Source: Mixophyes australis (Eukaryota; Chordata; Amphibia; Anura; Limnodynastidae). From it: 64,000 nucleotides of DNA. The position numbers and the translations under genes are program-made. Of the stretch, positions 57,081 to 64,000 are shown in pieces. Position 1 is the stretch's first letter; every line of letters starts with the position of its first letter. The DNA lies in NCBI GenBank assembly GCA_036250195.1, contig JAVHZZ010000003.1, positions 33,944,335-34,008,334 on the forward strand, in the 5' to 3' direction. The notes beneath the pieces were generated by a model, which did not search any database, was not told the DNA's origin, and saw only the letters and a list, made by a program, of their open reading frames with translations.

Positions 57081-58220
57081 GACTGCGTAGTGTGGTGGCC
57101 CCGGTACACAATTTGGTACCGAGGCCACAATATAATTAAAAAACCCTCCACGTGTCTGAATTCCACCAAACAAGTATCTGGACTGCATAGTGGGGTGGCC
57201 CCGGTACCCAATTTGATACCGGGGCCACAATACCTCCTCCAAACATGGTACAGACAATTCGTCATTGAGATCCCAGACAGACAGGGTCAAAGTGTTATTG
57301 TTTGACTTTGTAAACCCAAAAAACTGTCCCTGTTGCACATAGTTGTGCAATGAAGACTGACTTTTTCATTTAAAGGCACGATCTTTCAAGTGTAGTGTTT
57401 GTAAGTCTAAGTCATATTATACTTTTGGTAAAATTGGTTTATTTTGTTCCTCTTTATGGTAATTAATTAGTAATAGAATTAAAGTAGGAAATAGAATTAA
57501 AGTATGAAATAGAATTAAAGTAGGAAATAGAGTGGTATAGAGTTGTAGTGTGGTATAGATAGAGTGGTCCACACAATATAATAATAAAACCCTCAACTGG
57601 TCTGAATTCCACCAAACAAGTATCTTGACTGCTTAGTGTGGTGGCCCCGGTACACAATTTGGTACCGAGGCCACAATATAATTAAAAAACCCTCCACGTG
57701 TCTGAATTCCACCAAACAAGTATCTGGACTGCATAGTGGGGTGGCCCCGGTACCCAATTTGATACCGGGGCCACAATACCTCCTCCAAACATGGTACAGA
57801 CAATTCGTCATTGAGAGACCCCAGACAGACAGGGTCGAAGTGTTATTGTTTGACTTTGTAAACCCAAAAAAATGTCCCTGTTGCACATAGTCGTGCAATG
57901 AAGACTGACTTTTTCATTTAAAGGCACGATCTTTAAAGTGTAGTGTTTGTAAGTCTAAGTCATATTATACTTTTGGTAAAATTTGTTTATTTTGTTCCTC
58001 TTTATGGTAATTAATTAGTAATAGAATTAAAGTAGGAAATAGAATTAAAGTATGAAATAGAATTAAAGTAGGAAATAGAGTGGTATAGAGTTGTAGTGTG
58101 GTATAGATAGAGTGGTCCACACAATATAATAATAAAACCCTCAACTGGTCTGAATTCCACCAAACAAGTATCTGGACTGCGTAGTGGGGTGGCCCCGGTA
58201 CACAATTTGGTACCGAGGCC
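57081..58220. repeat. 547-bp tandem duplication in hAT-1 left arm
   Basis: GACTGCGTAGTGTGGTGGCC-type starts lie at 57081, 57627 and 58175, offsets of 546 and 548. Each full unit holds two GC-rich GGTACC palindromes and three GAATTAAAGTAGGAAATA units. The third unit is cut after its first palindrome. Confidence 0.9.
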
Positions 58221-58670
58221 ACAATATAATTAAAAAATTGGGCATCAACTGTCACCGTTGTTTAATATCTGATACACCTAAATATGGACTGCACAGTGGA
58301 GTGGCCCCGGTAGTAAATTTGGTGCCGGGGCCACAATACCTCCTCCAACTTCCAAGTGTAGTGTTTATAAAGACACACAGCGTCGAAGTGTTATTATTAG
58401 TTGACTTTCTTAACCCTAAAATTGTCCCTGTTGCAAATATTCGTGCAATGGACAGTTACTTTTCTATTGAAAGACTCAAGCTTTCAAGTGTAGTGTTTAT
58501 AAAATATAAACAACAATACAGTAGTTTTAGAGCACGTCAATACCTCTTGTTTTAAATTATGACACGGCATTTTACTTTTGGTTTAATTTCTTGAATTTTT
58601 TTACATTTGGTTTTACTTTTTGAACATGGCAAACGACTGTTGCTTGGTCATATAATGCAAAAAAAAAAGT

Positions 58671-58803
58671 TCCAAGATGGAATTGTCCTTGGGCCCTCAC
58701 ACCCACCCTTATGTTGTTGAAATAGGACATGCACACTTTAACAAACCAATCATTTCAGCGACAGGGCCTACCAAACAACTTTGGCTGAAATGATTGGTTT
58801 GTT
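58671..58803 (-). other. Conserved hAT 3' untranslated module with 20-bp hairpin
   Basis: 58740-58759 and 58784-58803 are perfect 20-base inverted arms around a 24-base loop. Adjacent phrases CAAGATGGAATTGTCCTTGG and GGGCCC are shared with the hAT-2 3' module, where the hairpin is at 42659-42720 and, decayed, at 38256-38317. It lies just downstream of the transposase stop. Confidence 0.8.
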
Positions 58804-58858
58804 TGGGCCCCCACACCAAAAAAGCTATTCATCTCTCCCTGTACAGACTAAACAGGCT

Positions 58859-61855
58859 CTACTGAGGCAAGATGTCGTCCTCATCCTCAACCTCTGATTC
58901 CTCTCCCCCTACAGTGTGTACTTCCTCCTCATCACACATTATCAATTCGTCCCCGCTGGACTCCACAACCACAGGTCCCTCTGTAGTATCTGGAGGGCAG
59001 TGCTGTACTTCATTGAGGAATTGATTATTCATTTTTATAAACATCATTTTTTCAACGTTGTGAGGAAGCAACCTCCTTCGCCGCTCACTGACCAGGTTCC
59101 CCGCTGCACTAAAAACTCTTTCCGAGTACACACTGGAGGGGGGACAACTCAGGTAAAATAGAGCCAGTTTGTACAGGGGCTTCCAAACTGCCTTTTTTTC
59201 CTGCCAGTAACAATATGGACTGTCTGACATGTCTACTTGGATGGTGTCAGCAAAGTAATCATCCACAATTTTTTCTATTGTGACAGCATCCAATGCAGCG
59301 ACAGTAGACATGTCTGCAATGGTTGGCAGGTCCTTCAGTCCGGACCAGATGTTATCAGCATCCCCGCCAGTGCCTCTTTTGGGAAAACTGAGCTTTTTCC
59401 TCGCAGCCATAGATGTGGAAGAAAATGAGGGTGGAGCTGTTGGCATGTCACGGTCCTCTTCAGAGGACAATCTCCTGACCAGCAGGTCTTTGCACCGCTG
59501 TAGACTTGTGTCCGCCGGAAACAGAGACACAACATACGCTTTAAACCGAGGATCGAGCACGGTGGCCAGAATGTATTCCTCTGACTTTAAAAGAGTGACC
59601 ACCCTCGGATCCTGGCAAAGCGTACGAAGGGCTACATCCACAAGAGCTACATGCTTGGTGTAATCGCAATGGCTTACCAGCTCCTCCCTCACTTTCTCCA
59701 GCTGCTTCTGCAACAGCCTGATCAGGGGAATGACCTGACTCAAGCTGGCAGTGTCGGAACTGACTTCTCGTGTGGCAAGTTCAAATGGCTGCAGAACCTT
59801 GCACAACACGGAAATCAGTCTCCACTGCGCTTGACTGAGGCGCATCGCCACTCCTTTGCCTATGTCGTAGGTGGCTATGTAGGCCTGAATGGCCTTTTGC
59901 TGCTCCTCCATCCTCTGCAGCATATAGAGGGTGGAGTTCCAGCGCGTCACAACCTCTTGTTTGAGGTGATGGCAGGGCAGGTTCAAGCTTTTTTGATGTG
60001 CCTCTAGTCTGCGGTAGGCACTGGCTGAATGCCGAAAGTGTCCAGCAATTTTGCGGGCCACCGCAAGCATCTCCTGCACACCCCTGTCACTCTTGAGGTA
60101 ATGCTGCACCACCAAATTAATGGTGTGGGCAAAACATGGGACGTGCTGGAAATTGCCCATATTTAATGCCCGCACAATGTTACTGGCATTGTCTGACACC
60201 ACAAATCCCCATGAGAGTCTAAGTGGGGTAAGCCACTGGGAGATAATTTCCCTCATTTTCTCTAATATGTTGTCAGCGTTGTGCCTCTTATTAAAGCCTG
60301 TAATGCACAATGTTGCCTGCCTTTGCATGAGCAGCCATTTTGTAGATGCTGCTACTGATGCAGCTGTTGCTGTTGCTGCGGAAGGGGATGCATCTACCCA
60401 GTGGGCTGTCACAGTCATATAGTCCTTCGTTTGCCCAGAACCACTTGTCCACATGTCCGTGGTTAAGTGGACAGTGGGTACAACCGCATTTTTAAGAGCA
60501 CTGAGGACACTTGATCGTACTTCTCTGTACATTTTTGGTATCGCCTGCCTAGTGAAGTGGAATCTCGAGGGGATTTGGTACCGGGGACACAATACCTCCA
60601 TCAACCCTCTAAATCCCACTCCACTGATGGCGGACACCGGGCGCACGTCTAACACCAACATTGCAGTTACAGCCGCAGTTATACGCTTTGCAATAGGGTG
60701 ACTACTATCGTATTTGGTGGTCATGGCAAACGACTGTTGGACGGTCAATTGTTTTGTGAAAGACTTAGCGGTCTTACGACTTCCCCTCTGGGAAGATGAC
60801 CGACTAACAGCAGCAACAGCAGCAGTGGCAGTAGTAGGCGTACCGCTGCAGGATTCCTCGGATGAATCCCGTATTGAGGAGGACTCAGTCTGGCTGCTGA
60901 CTTGGGCTGCAGGACTGAATCTGATGGAGATTGTGGAGGAAGTTGACGAGGAGGGTGTTGCTGGTGTGTATCCAACTGGACCACGGGATTTAGGTGTCCC
61001 TGTACCGATGAGGGTCCTAGCCCCAGTTCCTGAACTAACCACTGAACTATGAAGGTTATTCAGGTGACGTATAAGGGAGGATGTTCCTAGGTGGGCAAGA
61101 TCCTTACCCCTGCTTATTTGAGCTTTACATAAGCTACATATTGCCATACATTGGTTGTCTGGATTTGGATAAAAATAACTCCAGACCGAAGAGGTGCATT
61201 TTTTGGTCTTCTGACCAGGCATGACGATGGGCTTTTTCATCCCATGGACATCAGCTGTTTCCCCCCCTGGTGCCTCATTTACAATAACCACATCACCATC
61301 CTCATCATCAAGTTCCTCCACAGCGCCAGCTACATCATCAATAGCCTCCTCCCGAGCCACCTCTTCCCGTACAGTGATGGGAAGGTCAGGCTTGACAACC
61401 ACCAACACCCTTGGACTCGCCTTGGGGATTTGTGATAATTTCTCTTTAGAAGGCAGAGTTGTTTGCTGTTTTGTTGCTGACAGCATAACTCTCTTCAATT
61501 TTTTGTAGGGGGGGGGAGGAGGAGGAGGGCTAAGATCCGTGGGTGAAGCTGAACCACTAGTCATGAACACGGGCCAGGGCCTAAGCCGTTCCTTGCCACT
61601 CCGTGTCGTAAATGGCATATTGGCAACTTTACGTTTCTCCTCAGATGATTTAAAGTTTCTCTTTTTGCTACTTTTTCTTAACTTGGGCTTTTTGGATTTT
61701 ACATGCCCGGTACTACGAGATTGGGCATCGGGCTTGGAAGACGACGTTGATGGCATTTCATCGTCTATGTCATGACTAGTGGCAGCAGCTTCAGCATTAG
61801 GAGGAAGTGGGTCTTGATCTTTCCCTACTTTATCCTCCAAATTTTTGGTCTCCAT
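58859..61855 (-). CDS. hAT transposase, BED-finger type, intact
   Basis: This 998-residue enzyme should catalyse cut-and-paste excision and integration of hAT-1. I start at the ATG at 61855 (A at -3, G at +4); the frame upstream is open for only four codons with no ATG. In order (numbers from that Met) it has a basic Ser/Lys-rich N-terminus, a Pro run near 110, an acidic stretch near 165-195, a BED zinc finger with Cys240/Cys243 and His264/His269, TTDMWTSGSG with catalytic Asp467, VVSDNASN with Asp555, PCFAHT with Cys574 and His577, TRWNSTL with Trp639, VLDPRFK near 767, and the C-terminal dimerisation block SSVYSERVFSAAG with the likely catalytic Glu912, then an acidic tail. There are no internal stops. 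Length and motif order suit Ac/ZBED-type hAT transposases. Activity is not shown, but nothing visible disables it. Confidence 0.95.
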   Translation of the reverse strand: METKNLEDKVGKDQDPLPPNAEAAATSHDIDDEMPSTSSSKPDAQSRSTGHVKSKKPKLRKSSKKRNFKSSEEKRKVANMPFTTRSGKERLRPWPVFMTSGSASPTDLSPPPPPPPYKKLKRVMLSATKQQTTLPSKEKLSQIPKASPRVLVVVKPDLPITVREEVAREEAIDDVAGAVEELDDEDGDVVIVNEAPGGETADVHGMKKPIVMPGQKTKKCTSSVWSYFYPNPDNQCMAICSLCKAQISRGKDLAHLGTSSLIRHLNNLHSSVVSSGTGARTLIGTGTPKSRGPVGYTPATPSSSTSSTISIRFSPAAQVSSQTESSSIRDSSEESCSGTPTTATAAVAAVSRSSSQRGSRKTAKSFTKQLTVQQSFAMTTKYDSSHPIAKRITAAVTAMLVLDVRPVSAISGVGFRGLMEVLCPRYQIPSRFHFTRQAIPKMYREVRSSVLSALKNAVVPTVHLTTDMWTSGSGQTKDYMTVTAHWVDASPSAATATAASVAASTKWLLMQRQATLCITGFNKRHNADNILEKMREIISQWLTPLRLSWGFVVSDNASNIVRALNMGNFQHVPCFAHTINLVVQHYLKSDRGVQEMLAVARKIAGHFRHSASAYRRLEAHQKSLNLPCHHLKQEVVTRWNSTLYMLQRMEEQQKAIQAYIATYDIGKGVAMRLSQAQWRLISVLCKVLQPFELATREVSSDTASLSQVIPLIRLLQKQLEKVREELVSHCDYTKHVALVDVALRTLCQDPRVVTLLKSEEYILATVLDPRFKAYVVSLFPADTSLQRCKDLLVRRLSSEEDRDMPTAPPSFSSTSMAARKKLSFPKRGTGGDADNIWSGLKDLPTIADMSTVAALDAVTIEKIVDDYFADTIQVDMSDSPYCYWQEKKAVWKPLYKLALFYLSCPPSSVYSERVFSAAGNLVSERRRRLLPHNVEKMMFIKMNNQFLNEVQHCPPDTTEGPVVVESSGDELIMCDEEEVHTVGGEESEVEDEDDILPQ

Positions 61856-61869
61856 TATATGTAGCACAA

Positions 61870-62760
61870 GATACTGCAGAATGTGTGAACTTGGTAATAT
61901 TGCAGTACCAATGGACTTATACTGCTGGATTGGTTTTGCAAATTTGGTTATAATTATTATATATTTTTTTTTTTTTAAATTTTTTATTTTTTTTTACTTT
62001 TTTTTTATTTTTAAAAAACTTGGGAATAGTGGGGAAATAACTATGCCCTTAGAAGCACAGAGCACAGGACACAGCACCACTGGACTGAACAGGACACGGC
62101 ACAGGACCCAGCAGCACTACGGAACTCAGCAGGACAGAGCACAGGACACAGCACCACTGGACTGATACTGCAGAATGTGTGAACTTGGTAATATTGCAGT
62201 ACCAATGGACTTATACTGCTGGATTGGTTTTGCAAATTTGGTTATAATTATTATATTTTTTTTTTTTAAAAAATTTTTTTTTTTTTTTTACTTTTTTTTT
62301 ATTTTTAAAAAACTTGGGAATAGTGGGGAAATAACTATGCCCTTAGAAGCACAGAGCACAGGACACAGCACCACTGGACTGAACAGGACACGGCACAGGA
62401 CCCAGCAGCACTACGGAACTCAGCAGGACAGAGCACAGGACACAGCACCACTGGACTGATACTGCAGAATGTGTGAACTTGGTAATATTGCAGTACCAAT
62501 GGACTTATAATGCTGGATTGGTTTTGCAAATTTGGTTATAATTATTATATATTTTTTTTTTTTAAATTTTTTATTTTTTTTTACTTTTTTTTTATTTTTT
62601 AAAAACTTGGGAATAATGGGGAAATAACTATGCCCTTAGAAGCACAGAGCACAGGACACAGCACCACTGGACTGAACAGGACACGGCACAGGACCCAGCA
62701 GCACTACGGAACTCAGCAGGACAGAGCACAGGACACAGCACCACTGGACTGATACTGCAG
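61870..62760. repeat. 294-bp triplication upstream of the transposase
   Basis: GATACTGCAGAATGTGTGAA recurs at 61870, 62164, 62458 and 62751, offsets of 294, 294 and 293. Each unit has an AT-rich run, ACTTGGGAATAGTGGGGAAA and a CACAG-rich block. A fourth diverged unit follows. The array lies in the presumed transcribed leader. Confidence 0.9.
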
Positions 62761-63274
62761 AATGTGTAAACTTTGTAATATTGCAGTACCACTGGACTTT
62801 TACTGCTGAATGTGTGAACTTGGTAATATTGCAGTACCAATGGGCTTATACTGCAGGATTGGTTGTGCAAATTTTGTGGTAATTAAAAAATATTAAAGTA
62901 GTTTTTGGTATTTTTTAAAAAAACTTTTTTTTATTTTTTTAAACACAGGGGAATATTGGGGAAATAACTATGCCCTTAGAAGCACAGAGCACAGGACACA
63001 GCACCACTGGACTGAACAGGACACAGCACAGGACCCAGCAGCACCACTGACCTCAGAAGGACAGAGCACAGCACACAGCACCACTGGACTGATACTGCAG
63101 AACACAGCACAGCACAGCACAGCACAGCACTAAACAGCACAGCACAGCACAGCACAGCACAGCACTAAACAGCACAGAACTAAACAGCACAGAACTAAAC
63201 AGCACAGAACTAAACAGCACAGAACTAAACAGCACAGAGGACCACCTAACACACCCTCCCTCTACCCTGATCAA

Positions 63275-63473
63275 TGCCCGAGTGAAGATGGCGGCGACTA
63301 GCGGGGAATTTATAGGATCCGAGTATCGCGAGATCCGACAACGGGATTATGAGTCAGAGCCTCAGTTTCACTTTTGAATTTGGCGCCAATACCCGGATCT
63401 GTCTCGGATCCGACTCGGATCCGCAACGTTCGGGTGGGCTCGGATTTCATAAATCCGAGTGCGCTCATCCCTA
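63275..63473 (-). promoter_or_regulatory. Putative hAT-1 promoter and right subterminal region
   Basis: All three hAT-1 copies conserve GAAGATGGCGGCG, which contains a YY1-type AAGATGGCGG core, and GAGTATCGCGAGATCCGA, close to the TCTCGCGAGA promoter palindrome, at about 45235-45285, 54450-54500 and 63284-63335. Next to the terminus TCGGAT occurs repeatedly. The position 1.4 kb upstream of the transposase ATG on its sense strand suggests promoter plus transposase-binding functions. This is inference from motifs. Confidence 0.45.
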
Positions 63474-64000
63474 GTATATACTATGTGTGACTCATAGGCT
63501 GCTCTCTATCAGCAGTATATACTGTATGTGACTCACAGGCTGCTCGCTATCAGCAGTATATACTGTATCTAACTGACAGACTGCTCTCCATCAGCAGTAT
63601 ATACTGTGTGTGACTCATAGGCTGCTCTATGTCTGTGGGTACTACAGGTATCACTGCCACTGATCAGCAGTATTCTGTGTGTAACTGACAGGCTGCTCTC
63701 TATCAGCAGTATATACTGTGTGTGACTCATAGGCTGCTCTCTGTGGGTACTACAGGTATCACTGCCACTGATCAGCAGTATTCTGTGTGTAACTGACAGG
63801 CTGCTCTGTATCAGCAGTATATACTGTGTGTGACTGACAGGCTGCTCTCTATCAGCAGTATATACTGTGTGTGACTCATAGGCTGCTCTCTGTGGGTACT
63901 ACAGGTATCACTGCCACTGATCAGCAGTATTCTGTGTGTAACTGACAGACTGCTCTCTATCAGCAGTAGACTGTGTCTGTCTGACAGGTTGTTCTCTATC
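63474..64000. repeat. CAGCAGTATATACTG satellite, right part
   Basis: Continues the array of 54619-54853 to the window edge. Short units of about 39 bases alternate with longer ones carrying GTGGGTACTACAGGTATCAC, giving a higher-order pattern. Confidence 0.88.

Larger units (their letters stand above)
55205..63473 (-). mobile_element. hAT family 1, apparently complete autonomous copy
   Basis: The 8269-bp element begins TAGGGATGTGCACCGGC and ends GCGCTCATCCCTA, giving TAGGGATG inverted ends. Perfect octamers GTATATAC flank it (55197-55204 and 63474-63481) and fit the hAT target pattern with T at position 2 and A at position 7. The single large gene reads leftward. The left arm (55205-58858) carries an 18-copy satellite, a 547-bp duplication and gene-derived palindromes. 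The right arm (61856-63473) carries a 294-bp triplication, CACAG repeats and a conserved promoter-like end. Because the target duplication is intact, the termini are those of the last insertion. Confidence 0.93.

Noticed and set aside
57074..58255. Short ORFs repeating a WRRYCGPGIKLGTGATPL phrase
   Set aside because: They are frames across the duplicated palindromic modules. The phrase is the GGTACC palindrome read in reverse.
61855..61867. Upstream extension of the hAT-1 transposase, and of the two short derivatives, beyond the ATG
   Set aside because: The extra codons begin with GTG or TTG. The first ATG has a good context and is shared by all three copies.

Overview
The window looks like intergenic, repeat-dominated nuclear DNA from a vertebrate, most likely an amphibian (frog). 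The basis is the mixture of families: a Ngaro-type tyrosine-recombinase retrotransposon with an SGNH hydrolase, V-SINE-like tRNA-derived SINEs, L1-type and CR1-type LINEs, Sushi-like Ty3/Gypsy gag remnants, a Tc1 relic, and many hAT elements with BED-finger transposases, all in AT-rich spacer. The species assignment is inference. I found no convincing host protein-coding gene, only one candidate splice-bounded exon near 33.5 kb.

Layout. 1-2687: 3' part of a Ngaro-like element (recombinase C-terminus with one frameshift, SGNH hydrolase, B1-A2-B2 split direct repeats). 2716-7151: a rearranged copy of hAT family 2, holding an inverted transposase segment and a Gypsy gag fragment. 7.2-12.7 kb: mostly unannotated AT-rich DNA with MITEs and SINEs. 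12723-14801: 5'-truncated L1 (minus) with a 17-bp target duplication, itself interrupted by an unclassified 797-bp insert. 16.8-22.5 kb: orphan Gypsy gag, a CR1-type LINE split by about 4 kb, and a dead Tc1 transposase. 23574-25054: a long-TIR element. 25-34 kb: SINEs, a MITE, two L1 remnants, an unidentified coiled-coil pseudogene and the candidate exon. About 34.66-43.1 kb: a scrambled hAT-2 locus with a three-deep nest of hAT elements bounded by 8-bp duplications. 43761-45425, 52059-54618 and 55205-63473: three copies of hAT family 1. 46195-47834: another hAT-like element expanded by a minisatellite. The window ends in a short-period satellite.

The centre of interest is hAT family 1. The copy at 55205-63473 has matching termini, a perfect 8-bp target duplication (GTATATAC) and an uninterrupted 998-codon transposase with BED finger, both Asp, the C..H motif, the RW motif and the catalytic Glu region, so it may be autonomous. 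Its two neighbours are internal-deletion derivatives. One keeps an in-frame 191-codon ORF carrying only the C-terminal dimerisation region, which resembles a repressor-type product. The arm downstream of the transposase gene is built from decayed pieces of the transposase gene itself. One such piece became a GC-rich palindrome present many times, and a palindrome-less version expanded into an 18-copy satellite inside the transposon. A hairpin in the 3' untranslated region is shared with hAT family 2, with compensatory changes in the stem.
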